The notes under the pieces are model-generated. The model saw only the letters and a program-made list of their open reading frames with translations. It was not told the origin of the DNA and made no database searches. Below are positions 25,064 through 33,589 of a stretch of DNA of 48,288 bases, piece by piece. The stretch comes from a virus. Location of the stretch: positions 1 through 48,288 of IMG/VR virus record IMGVR_UViG_3300025413_000040. One strand, written 5' to 3'. Each line of letters opens with the position of its first letter. Position 1 is the first letter of the stretch. Made by a program: the position numbers and the translations under genes.

Positions 25064-25222
25064 ATGGCTAGAACTAAGAGAGTTGCTAAGATTCTTACCC
25101 CAGACGGAGCACCTATGGACTATAAGGTCCAAAAGCTAAAGGTGAAGAAGCCTGAGGATAAGGTTAAGGAACAACTTAAAGCTAAGGCAGCTAAAGGTCC
25201 ACGTATTAAGAAGGCAAAGTAA
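25064..25222 (+). CDS. Lysine-rich basic microprotein, 52 residues
   Basis: ATG at 25064 lies 8 bases after AAGGAGATAC. About one third of residues are Lys or Arg, with the tail KAKAAKGPRIKKAK. Its stop overlaps the next start (TAATG). It is likely a nucleic-acid-binding peptide, or a histone-like or virion DNA-associated peptide; this is inference from charge. Confidence 0.72.
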   Translation: MARTKRVAKILTPDGAPMDYKVQKLKVKKPEDKVKEQLKAKAAKGPRIKKAK

Positions 25223-25392
25223 TGGACGTACTACAGAATCGTGCAGCACACCGCCGCGCATTTAGTTACAGCCGTGCTACATTATTTGGCCACAATGACG
25301 GAAACGGTATTCTTACAAATACTGTTCCTTCAGCTGGAGTACCGAACGTAAGTACTAACATAGAAAAGCCGGAGAATACAAATGAGAGATAG
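25222..25392 (+). CDS. Hypothetical microprotein, 56 residues
   Basis: The frame opens at a TAATG overlap and ends at 25392, 11 bases into the next gene. The N-terminus is basic (NRAAHRRAFSYSRA), and the rest is polar. It is supported mainly by coupling with both neighbours. Confidence 0.6.
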   Translation: MDVLQNRAAHRRAFSYSRATLFGHNDGNGILTNTVPSAGVPNVSTNIEKPENTNER

Positions 25393-25606
25393 AATCGCCG
25401 CATACGTGCGAGATCGTAAGCAGGTTCGTGCTGATAAGGCAGGAATGAAAGCTCATCACGACATGATCAGGGCTTTGGGTGGCAACGCTTCAAACACTAT
25501 TGATAGCTCTATGGCTTCCTATGATAAGAGCACGGGCATGTCCATGGGTACAGGCCACAAAGGAATTGTAGATGGAATTCAATCAATTAAGCCGGAAGGA
25601 AACTAA
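25382..25606 (+). CDS. Hypothetical basic helical protein
   Basis: The 74-residue protein has a strongly basic helical N-terminus (RDRIAAYVRDRKQVRADK) and a Met/Gly/Ser-rich end. GGAGAATACAA precedes the start. Unknown function. Confidence 0.62.
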   Translation: MRDRIAAYVRDRKQVRADKAGMKAHHDMIRALGGNASNTIDSSMASYDKSTGMSMGTGHKGIVDGIQSIKPEGN

Positions 25607-25888
25607 ATGGCAACCAACGAATCGCGCTCTCTAAACCAGAGCCTATCAGAGGGATCAACTGACGGCAAGTACCGTAAGGTTCGCCCTAACACCACAGTAG
25701 CGCCAGGTACCGGGGAAGATATCGTAGAGGCTAACCGTCGCGATCTCAATCCTTACTGGAACTATGATTTTATTGATCAAGAGAAGCCTGTAAAGGTAGA
25801 GCCAGGCAAGGCATCAGCTACATCTAAGCCACGCTCAGCTACACCAGTCGCACACATCTCTAACGATCAGATGCTGGGTACTTACTAA
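25607..25888 (+). CDS. Hypothetical polar protein
   Basis: GGAAGGAAA lies upstream of the start. The 93-residue product is low-complexity and polar, with few hydrophobic residues, suggesting disorder. No family recognised. Confidence 0.62.
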   Translation: MATNESRSLNQSLSEGSTDGKYRKVRPNTTVAPGTGEDIVEANRRDLNPYWNYDFIDQEKPVKVEPGKASATSKPRSATPVAHISNDQMLGTY

Positions 25889-25891
25889 GAA

Positions 25892-26188
25892 GTGGACGAA
25901 ACTTCAGACAATGTAGTTAAGTTCCCAATGACAAGGGCCATGCGCTTTCGTCATGCTGTGAACAAAGCAAAAGAATCATTGTTTGAACCAGAGCAAGTAG
26001 AGTACGAACCAAAAGAGCGTGTTGAAGGCGCACTAGATGACCATCTAAGAGCAGCTCAAAACACTGAAGAGTACAAAGCTATCCTTCCTAGATCTGAGCA
26101 CTTTGAGACGGGACAGAACGAAGCTACCGTTCATCATATTAATGAAGGTAGAGAGATTAAACATAGAAGAGGATTAGACAATGAATAA
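25892..26188 (+). CDS. Hypothetical charged protein (GTG start)
   Basis: A GTG at 25892 begins 98 codons; ATG at 25928 is an alternative that would lose VDETSDNVVKFP. The product is rich in Glu, Lys and His. It overlaps the next gene by 8 bases. Unknown function. Confidence 0.58.
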   Translation: MDETSDNVVKFPMTRAMRFRHAVNKAKESLFEPEQVEYEPKERVEGALDDHLRAAQNTEEYKAILPRSEHFETGQNEATVHHINEGREIKHRRGLDNE

Positions 26189-26381
26189 CCCAGCAGACCG
26201 CAGCAAGAACCGCCCTATTCACGCTCGCCGTGGTGGCATTGTCTCCTCTGAAGAAATCCTTGCTAACATTAAGGCAAGCGGAGTGCCTGATGACGATGAG
26301 ACTACTGGCACAGAAGGTATCCGCAACAGTGCGTGGCTAAAAAGCCAGCATGATGCCGGTAAGCGTGTTGGAGACCTCTAA
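26181..26381 (+). CDS. Hypothetical protein, 66 residues
   Basis: GAGG precedes the start. The protein has a basic N-terminus (RSKNRPIHARRGG) and an acidic middle (DDDETTGTEG). Coupled to neighbours; unknown function. Confidence 0.6.
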   Translation: MNNPADRSKNRPIHARRGGIVSSEEILANIKASGVPDDDETTGTEGIRNSAWLKSQHDAGKRVGDL

Positions 26382-27437
26382 ATGCGCAAGCGTGAGATAC
26401 GCTCAATCCCAGCGGGATTTGATACTGAAAAGGGCCCTGAAGGGGAAGATGTAGTAGTTCCTAGATCTGCACAGCTTGCAGAGAATCTAGACTTCACTAA
26501 GAATAATCTTAAACCCTACAAGTCTGATATTAATTGTGAGGGTGCTGTTGGCTGTCCACAAAAGGCTAGCCATTTTGTACAGCTTCCCGGTGTTTCACGT
26601 GAAGGTACTGAGGCATACTGCCCTACCCATACTAAGATGGCTTCAGAAGCTGCAAAGCGCAAAGGCCATACCGCACTGGATATTAGAATCAGCCCAATTA
26701 CTGCAGGAAGCGTGCACAGCTTCAAGCACCTACGTGCAATCCAGTCTGAAGAGAATCGCCTACACGTTGTAGCAGGACTATTAAAGAGCGGGCTTCGTGG
26801 AGAAGATGCACAAGTAGCTGGATTTAGACATCCAGGAGGACGCCCTGTAAATCGTCCTGAAGGAGACTGGCCTGTGGAGCCTTCTGCTCCTCGCATGTCT
26901 GAAGAAGAAGCCGCAGACTATAACAAAACATTGGCTAAACAGCCTAAGAGTGACTTTGCAGATATCAAGCGTCCACGCCCACGTAAAGAGGTTGCTAAGG
27001 GCAGCTATGAAAAGCCAGGCCCACTTCCAGCATTGGGTGAGGGAGAAGGCGACATTGATTATGTATTGCGTTTATATCGCTCCGGCAACAAAAACTGGAT
27101 GTCAGAAGCTAACCGCTTGGGCATTCAAGATAGCCAGCTTAAGCCGCACGTACAAATCATTCCCCGGGGTTTCTCTAAAACATCAAATCGCAGTAAGACT
27201 GTAACTATTAAAGATCTTAATTGGACACCAAAAGAAGAACCACTACGCAGAGCTATTACAAAAGTTGGCGAAGAACAAGCTGAGGCTAATGCTGTAGAGT
27301 CAGAACAAAATACACAAGCGGGTAAGCAACGCGCCTTAGAAGCACGTCGTAGAAAGAAAGCAACGCTTCCACCACCTAGTGGTCGTAAGGTACTCGAGCC
27401 TCGCCGTCGCCCTACAGATAAGCCCGAACTCCAGTAG
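26382..27437 (+). CDS. Hypothetical protein with Cys/His cluster and disordered basic tail
   Basis: The 351-residue protein has NCEGAVGCPQKASH and YCPTHTK (residues 48-86), a possible zinc site. A later segment (GDIDYVLRLYRSGNKNWMSEANRLGI, shown in part) looks like a small helical domain. The last 60 residues are a basic, Pro-rich tail (RRRKKATLPPPSGRK). It is the longest of the run of unknown proteins and could be a nucleic-acid-binding or virion protein. No family recognised. Confidence 0.68.
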   Translation: MRKREIRSIPAGFDTEKGPEGEDVVVPRSAQLAENLDFTKNNLKPYKSDINCEGAVGCPQKASHFVQLPGVSREGTEAYCPTHTKMASEAAKRKGHTALDIRISPITAGSVHSFKHLRAIQSEENRLHVVAGLLKSGLRGEDAQVAGFRHPGGRPVNRPEGDWPVEPSAPRMSEEEAADYNKTLAKQPKSDFADIKRPRPRKEVAKGSYEKPGPLPALGEGEGDIDYVLRLYRSGNKNWMSEANRLGIQDSQLKPHVQIIPRGFSKTSNRSKTVTIKDLNWTPKEEPLRRAITKVGEEQAEANAVESEQNTQAGKQRALEARRRKKATLPPPSGRKVLEPRRRPTDKPELQ

Positions 27438-27484
27438 TTCGCAATCTGTAGTACAATAAAAACGGAGCACACGAGAGGCGCAAA

Positions 27485-28066
27485 ATGACTGTACCAATTT
27501 TAGGACAAGGTGGCAATAATGCCTCCGAAGGCACATACACAGAGATAAAAGATGACGGTCCTAAGATCCGTCTACTCTATTGCTATAACTGCAAAACAAT
27601 CGAAGAACTCCCAGATTTTGAAGGTCATCCAGATGATGACGTTACGCTTCAGGTATTAATTGAGAAGCACGAGTCCGCAGGGATTCAACATACCGGTTTC
27701 TTATCTAAGATCGGAGTAAAGCTTTACTCACGACCTGAGGTACGAAAGCAAGTGATCGAGAATCTACGCAATCGCGTAGGAGGCGGTCTGGCAGATATTG
27801 ATCCAGACTACTACACCACCAAAGCAACTTTCTATGATGACGCTATGAAGTGTTTCAATCTTCATTTGCGCCCTGTAGAGGGCTGTTACGATTACAAGGC
27901 AGACAGTAAGCGTTTGGTTCCTAAAGGAACAGACAGCATGCGTAAGGAACTAGGACTAGAGTCAGCTGCCAAGTCCGGTAGCACTCGTGTTTTCTTATGT
28001 GACTTCTGCCCAGCAAAGACATATGTCGTAGAAAAGAACCGTAAAGCCATGGGTCTTTACGAATAA
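27485..28066 (+). CDS. Zinc-binding hypothetical protein, 193 residues
   Basis: GAGAGGCG precedes the start. CYNCKTIEELP (residues 32-42) and CDFCPAKTYV (about residues 174-183) form two CxxC pairs at opposite ends, which could come together as one zinc ribbon. The middle is alpha/beta with FYDDAMKCFNLHLRP. A TACAAT at 27451-27456 may be a weak -10 box for this gene. Unknown function. Confidence 0.7.
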   Translation: MTVPILGQGGNNASEGTYTEIKDDGPKIRLLYCYNCKTIEELPDFEGHPDDDVTLQVLIEKHESAGIQHTGFLSKIGVKLYSRPEVRKQVIENLRNRVGGGLADIDPDYYTTKATFYDDAMKCFNLHLRPVEGCYDYKADSKRLVPKGTDSMRKELGLESAAKSGSTRVFLCDFCPAKTYVVEKNRKAMGLYE

Positions 28067-28080
28067 CCTAGGAGCACAAA

Positions 28081-28350
28081 ATGGCAGACGAAACCACTAC
28101 ACCTGATACAACAGAAGAGACAGCGCCGGCGGTACCAAAGCTTATTGCGGGATTTGCTGTACTTATCTCTGATGATGGAAATGTATTCATTGAGAAAGAC
28201 CCTAAGGTCTTTACTGTACCTGTAGAGCGTGAAGCATCTCTTCTTGAGATCCGCCGCTATTCATCAGAAATCCTTATGGATTTGAATGCGCAAGCAGCTG
28301 GTGAATACGCAGCACTGAAGATTAACACTGCATCTACACCTAATTCTTAA
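28081..28350 (+). CDS. Hypothetical small acidic protein
   Basis: AGGAGCAC precedes the start. The 89-residue protein has an acidic Thr-rich N-terminus followed by a compact alpha/beta part (AVLISDDGNVFIEKDP). It resembles small chaperone-like or tail-assembly-type proteins only loosely. Unknown function. Confidence 0.65.
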   Translation: MADETTTPDTTEETAPAVPKLIAGFAVLISDDGNVFIEKDPKVFTVPVEREASLLEIRRYSSEILMDLNAQAAGEYAALKINTASTPNS

Positions 28351-28362
28351 TAGAATACATCC

Positions 28363-29274
28363 ATGAGACTTGAGGATTACATTGACGTTCCCGGCATTAC
28401 ACCGGGCTCAACGTCATACTTCAGCGCAGCTGCATCTGAATTAGATCCAAAGCTGTTCCAGGGAACGCACATGCGTACTTGGATGCGTGAAGCCATTCTC
28501 TCAATTCTCTTTGATTATCTAGCAAAGAACTTTAATGATCCATACTCCTGGACACGTGCATGGCTAGCCGGCTCTGGTGTCTCTTATCAATGGGCAGCTT
28601 CCCGTGATCCAGGAGATTTGGACTGCTTAGTAGGCATTGAATACACAAAGTTCCGTCAATCAAACAATGAGTATATTGGCTTCTCTAACAATGAAATTGC
28701 CTCTATGTTCAATGAGGGATTTAACGCTGATGTTCTACCAAACACACGTCGTTGGGAAGGGTATGAGCTCACATTTTATGTGAACCCCGCAACAGATATA
28801 CGCGATATCAATCCATATGCAGCGTATGATCTAATCGCAGATGTGTGGACCGTAGAACCAGATAAGAATCCACAACCACCATACTCTCGTGACTGGGAGA
28901 TGAAAACATCTCGCGACAACGAAACAGCAATAGAGCTTTTAAACCGTTACAGCGCAGCTCTTAATGAACTTAGATCTGCTAAAACAGACGCATATAGAAT
29001 TAACGCTGAAAGAAAGCTGAGGCTTGCTGAAGAACAAGCTGTAGCTTTTTATGACAGCATACATCAAGGAAGAAAAGTTGCGTTTAGTCAAACAGGTGCA
29101 GGCTATGCAGACTTTAATAATTATCGTTGGCAAGCAGGAAAGCAAACGGGTACTATTCAGGCTTTGCGTGCATTGAAAGATGCATATGAAAAAGCTAAAA
29201 CTAAAGAACAAGTTGAGACTTATGGTGTACAGCTACCAGATGTAAACACATTGCTCAGGAGAACAATGCGGTAG
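28363..29274 (+). CDS. Nucleotidyltransferase-fold protein
   Basis: The 303-residue protein carries WLAGSGVSYQWAASRDPGDLDCLVG (here split: GSG, then DPGDLD) near residues 67-92, the hG[GS]...DxD signature of the polymerase-beta-like nucleotidyltransferase fold. ELTFYVN near residue 143 could supply the third strand. The C-terminal 100 residues are a Lys/Glu/Ala-rich coiled coil. It could transfer a nucleotide to protein, RNA or small molecules. The motif is fair; the substrate is unknown. Confidence 0.62.
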   Translation: MRLEDYIDVPGITPGSTSYFSAAASELDPKLFQGTHMRTWMREAILSILFDYLAKNFNDPYSWTRAWLAGSGVSYQWAASRDPGDLDCLVGIEYTKFRQSNNEYIGFSNNEIASMFNEGFNADVLPNTRRWEGYELTFYVNPATDIRDINPYAAYDLIADVWTVEPDKNPQPPYSRDWEMKTSRDNETAIELLNRYSAALNELRSAKTDAYRINAERKLRLAEEQAVAFYDSIHQGRKVAFSQTGAGYADFNNYRWQAGKQTGTIQALRALKDAYEKAKTKEQVETYGVQLPDVNTLLRRTMR

Positions 29275-29283
29275 AATTGGTGT

Positions 29284-29424
29284 GTGGACAGAAACCAATG
29301 TAAGTTCTGTAATACGATGTACGTGGTAGCTTCTCTTGCAAGACATTGCGAGTATAAGCATTTGGACAAAGACGAGGATAACGATGACGGTTCTAATAGC
29401 ATTAGAGGGCGTTTTAAAGACTGA
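29284..29424 (+). CDS. C2H2/C2HC-type zinc-finger microprotein, 46 residues
   Basis: A GTG at 29284 opens a 46-codon frame ending at TGA 29424, overlapping the next gene by 41 bases. It encodes CKFCNTMYVVASLARHCEYKH, the spacing of a classical C-x2-C...H-x4-H finger, followed by an acidic tail. The ribosome site is weak. The finger motif makes it more than a chance frame. Confidence 0.55.
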   Translation: MDRNQCKFCNTMYVVASLARHCEYKHLDKDEDNDDGSNSIRGRFKD

Positions 29425-29845
29425 GGTAGGGGATCCAATCCCAGACGGCATCAAACTCTTCCGCGTACTTGCAACAAATTACAGAGTTGTTTTTAGCTCC
29501 GAACAATCCAAAGCGCAGACCGAGCACTGGCTCAAGTCAAATATGATTCTTGGTTACGCTGATGTCTATGATAGTTCAGTGTTCTTCCATGGACAAGAGT
29601 TACGCTCCCGCCACATAGATGTAGCTAAATCTGTTGGCAAGGTTGAGCTGTATATTGACGCTGATGCAGACTTCTGTGCTGAAGCGCTCTCCAAAGGAAT
29701 TCCTGCAATGATGTTTGCCGCCCCTAAATTTGTGCGTACAACAAGAAATGTAAAACCATGGCAAGATCTAACAGATGAGGTAGAGCGGCAAAAGCTTGCT
29801 CTAGTAGAAACCCAGCTGGGCGATAAGATTCACAGGTTTGAATGA
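29384..29845 (+). CDS. HAD-like protein with altered catalytic motif
   Basis: ATG at 29384 follows GAGGAT. The 153-residue protein begins VLIALEGVLKTE, where HAD enzymes have (V)DxDGTL; the two Asp are replaced (A-L-E). RVVFSSEQSK fits the motif II position and VELYIDADADFCAEALSKGIP the last motif region. It looks like a HAD-fold protein that has lost the nucleophile. Several phage HAD-like proteins have this layout; the function is unknown. Confidence 0.6.
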   Translation: MTVLIALEGVLKTEVGDPIPDGIKLFRVLATNYRVVFSSEQSKAQTEHWLKSNMILGYADVYDSSVFFHGQELRSRHIDVAKSVGKVELYIDADADFCAEALSKGIPAMMFAAPKFVRTTRNVKPWQDLTDEVERQKLALVETQLGDKIHRFE

Positions 29846-31320
29846 ACCTAGTCTTCATGGGGGCTGAAGTACCGTCCCATCGCATCTTACTTACAGACAC
29901 AGGCGCTAAGCATGTGTCTATTAACTATTATCGTTTAGCCAAGCGTGGCCTGCCTAAAACCAAGGATTACCTTATCCAGGGCCGGTTCCCGGACGATGTA
30001 GCAGTCTACGTAGATGGTGGGGGAACCCAACTCAATAATCTTAGTTTGACCGACCGCGAGATAGATGAGTACGTCGAGTCTTACCAGGAATGGGTAGCGC
30101 TGAATGCCGAGAGAATCTCCGGGGCCACTGAGATAGATTATCGTGGGCTTGACCAGGCTCGGGTACGTCACCACCGTGAGACTCTTATAGAGTCGGTAGG
30201 GTTGGAAAAACTATGGGTCGTATGGCACCCAGAGACCGGCCATACAGGCCTCTACGGCCTCTGTGAGCGCTTTTTAAACGTGGGTATATCTGGTGAGGCT
30301 ATCGATGATGACACCAGCCTGTCAGCACGCACCAGAGCCCTTTTAACACAATTTCCAGATTTGGAATTCCATGGCCTAGCCTGTGCTAAGCCAGATAATT
30401 TACGCCAGATCCCGTTTGCTACCGCTAGCACCTTGTCTTGGGTATCTCCAATGATGAGAGGCGAGACGATCGTATGGGACGGCACCCGTCTGGTTCGTTA
30501 CCAGAAGAAACAGAAAGACCAGGCCCGCCCTCGCTACAAAGCTATGATCGAAAGAGCTGGGTTGGACTATGAGAAGATTATTAATGATGATAGTAACGAG
30601 GTAACCCGCCTCGCTATTTGGTCCTATCTGCAGCTGGAGAAGAACTTGGATAAAAAGAGCAAGCCCTTGTTAGTTGATAACAACGATTTTAAAGATGACC
30701 CAGGAAGTGCGGAAACTGCCATGGGTCTTCCTGATAATAGAGCTCCTGAGGGTAGGAAACTTTTGTCAGAAAGAGCCGCTGATGAGCTTCGTACGCTGCC
30801 TGTTTTTGGGGTAACAACCAAGAAAGTCATAGAAAAAGATGAGCTCGGCGTCGATGTTATCAAGGATGTTCCAGTTGTTAATAGCAGCTCAATCTCCTTG
30901 CGCCAATGCGATACTTGCTTTGTTGCAGCTCAGTGTCCGGCATTTAAACCGTCCAGTACATGTGCTTTTAACCTGCCGGTGGATGTAAAGACAAAGGATC
31001 AACTACGAGCATTGTTAAACACAATCATCGAAATGCAGGCTTCTAGAGTAGCTTTTGCACGTTTTGCTGAAGAATTGAACGGTGGATACCCAGATCCAAA
31101 TACCGGTCAGGAAATAGATCGGCTATTCAAATTGGTTAATCAGATGAAGGAACTAGAGGAGAACAAGGAGTTTGTGCGCATGACTGTAGAGCGTCAGACC
31201 TCTGGTGGTGTACTGTCAGCCCTATTTGGTGACAAAGCTAACACTCTCCGTGAGCTCCCCAACGGTGGACTAACTGAGGGTCAATCTAGTAAAATCTTGA
31301 ATGAGGGACTAAATCTTTAG
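29842..31320 (+). CDS. Large phage protein with C-terminal four-cysteine cluster
   Basis: This 492-residue protein overlaps the HAD-like gene by four bases. The N-terminal 230 residues (MNLVFMGAEVPSHRILL, AVYVDGGGTQ, LWVVWHPETGH, ISFATA-like strands) suggest an alpha/beta barrel. Near residue 350 is CDTCFVAAQCPAFKPSSTC, four cysteines that could hold zinc or iron-sulfur. The C-terminus is helical. A TIM-barrel radical or metal enzyme is possible, but I do not recognise the family. Confidence 0.7.
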   Translation: MNLVFMGAEVPSHRILLTDTGAKHVSINYYRLAKRGLPKTKDYLIQGRFPDDVAVYVDGGGTQLNNLSLTDREIDEYVESYQEWVALNAERISGATEIDYRGLDQARVRHHRETLIESVGLEKLWVVWHPETGHTGLYGLCERFLNVGISGEAIDDDTSLSARTRALLTQFPDLEFHGLACAKPDNLRQIPFATASTLSWVSPMMRGETIVWDGTRLVRYQKKQKDQARPRYKAMIERAGLDYEKIINDDSNEVTRLAIWSYLQLEKNLDKKSKPLLVDNNDFKDDPGSAETAMGLPDNRAPEGRKLLSERAADELRTLPVFGVTTKKVIEKDELGVDVIKDVPVVNSSSISLRQCDTCFVAAQCPAFKPSSTCAFNLPVDVKTKDQLRALLNTIIEMQASRVAFARFAEELNGGYPDPNTGQEIDRLFKLVNQMKELEENKEFVRMTVERQTSGGVLSALFGDKANTLRELPNGGLTEGQSSKILNEGLNL

Positions 31321-32277
31321 GACCTGATAATAAGGGTATTTATCCTTGAAATAGCTTTTCTTAAAAACCACACACCTACAAATAGAAAAGAGGAAGTAAA
31401 ACTTGTTTTCGTTCAAACTAGCCGAAGACTTTGTTAACACGTATCGCTCCAAGAAAGTCGACTGGGGTTACCAAGATGCGGCGGGAAACTCCGTAGGTGA
31501 GATCACCTTTATCAGAACCTATTCTCGTCTTAAAGAGGATGGAACCAAGGAGACTTGGGCAGATACTTGTGAGCGTGTGATCAACGGTATGTACTCAATC
31601 CAAAAAGACCATGCCAAGGCTAACCGCCTTCCTTGGTCAGATACTAAGGCGGCTGCCTCAGCCAAAGAGGCATTTGACCGAATGTTCAACTTTAAGTGGA
31701 CCCCACCTGGACGTGGTCTATGGATGATGGGTACGCCGCTAGTTAATGTACAGAAGAACTCTGCAGCGTTGCAGAACTGCTCGTTTGTATCTACCGCAGA
31801 GATGAATAAAAATAACCCGGCCAAACCATTTGCATTCCTAATGGAAGCCTCTATGCTCGGAGTGGGCGTAGGCTTTGATACCAAGGGTGCAGAAAAGGAC
31901 TTCGTAATTTATGACCCACATCCAGATACCGACCCAATCGTCATCCCAGACACCAGACCAGACACCAGAGAAGGTTGGGTCGAAAGTACCACATCGCTCA
32001 TCAATAGCTACCTTAAGCCAGATCAGAAGAGCCCAGTCTTTGATTACAGCCAGATCCGCCCAGCTGGAACGCCAATTAAAACGTTCGGAGGAACTGCTGC
32101 AGGAGCAGACCCTCTTATCAAACTTCACGAGCACGTTCGCCGCATCTTTAAAGGACGAGCAGGAGAAAAAGTAACTACCACTGACATTGCAGACCTCGGT
32201 AACTTAATCGGTGTCTGCGTAGTCTCAGGTAACGTACGTCGCTCTGCTGAGTTGCTCATGGGTAAGATCGATGATCA

Positions 32278-32553
32278 GGAATTCCTCAACCTGAAGAACT
32301 ATGAAGTGTTTCCAGAGCGTAACGCTTACGACCCGACAGGTAAAAACTCTGGTTGGGGCTTCATGTCCAATAACTCAGTTGAGGCTCATGTAGGCCAAGA
32401 CCTTTCTCCTATCATGGAATTCCTCAACCTGAAGAACTATGAAGTGTTTCCAGAGCGTAACGCTTACGACCCGACAGGTGAAAACTCTGGTTGGGGTTTC
32501 ATGTCCAATAACTCAGTTGAGGCTCATGTAGGCCAAGACCTTTCTCCTATCAT
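32278..32553 (+). repeat. 138-base tandem duplication inside the RNR gene
   Basis: Unit one starts with GGAATTCCTC at 32278 and unit two with the same sequence at 32416. The two 138-base units differ at only two silent-type positions (GGTAAA/GGTGAA, which changes Lys to Glu, and GGCTTC/GGTTTC, which is synonymous). The reading frame is kept. Confidence 0.95.
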
Positions 32554-32765
32554 TGATGGTATCGCTCGTAATGGCGAGCCAGGAGTGATCTGGATGGACG
32601 TAACTCGTAAGTACGGTCGCCTTGCTGATCCTGAAAATAATAAAGACTGGCGTGCTGCTGGATACAATCCATGCGCAGAGCAATCCTTGGAATCTATGGA
32701 ATGCTGTACTCTTGTAGAGACATACATCGGACGACACGAGACCTTGGAAGATTTCAAGCGCACTC

Positions 32766-32775
32766 TTAAGTTAAG
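32766..32775 (+). repeat. 5-base duplication causing the RNR frameshift
   Basis: TTAAG is repeated directly (TTAAGTTAAG). Removing one copy joins the two RNR frames at a conserved segment. Confidence 0.9.
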
Positions 32776-33589
32776 TTTGCATATCTCTATGCTAAGACTG
32801 TAACCCTTCTCCCAACTCACTGGGAAGAGACCAATGCCATCATGCAGCGTAACCGTCGCATTGGCACATCTATCTCGGGCGTAGCTAACTTTGCAGATAC
32901 ACGCGGGTTGCCTACATTGCGTACATGGATGGATGAAGGATATGTAACCGTACAGGCCTATGATAAGAGTTACTCAGAATGGCTCGGTATTCGTGAGTCA
33001 ATCAAGACCACAACTATCAAGCCATCCGGCACAGTCTCAATCCTAGCCGGTGAATCTCCAGGGGTTCACTGGACTCCAGGTGGAAAGCATTTCCTCCGCA
33101 CTATGCGCTTTAGTAAGGCTGATCCTATGGTCACCCTATTTAAGATGGCTAACTATCGTGTTGAAGACGCTGAGAGCGATCCATCAGGTACTGCGGTTGT
33201 TTACTTCCCTATTAAAAGTGATGCTGAACGCTCAGAGCAGGACGTCTCTATCTATGAGAAGATGGCTTTGGCAGCTACAGCACAGCGTTATTGGTCTGAT
33301 AACTCAGTATCGGTAACAATTAGCTTTGATCCAAAGACAGAAGCAAAGGCTATTGGAACTGCCTTGCACATGTACGATGGTCAGCTTAAGACTGTTTCAT
33401 TCCTACCTATGGACAATGGTTCATACGCTCAGATGCCCTACACTAATAGTAATGCGGATGAGTATGAAGAGGGTAGAATGACTCTGTTCCCGATTGACTT
33501 CAAGGGAATCTATGAAGGTATGGGTCTGGATGCCGTAGGAGAGGCATACTGCACAACAGACGCATGTGAAGTAAAACTTGTAAGAGACA

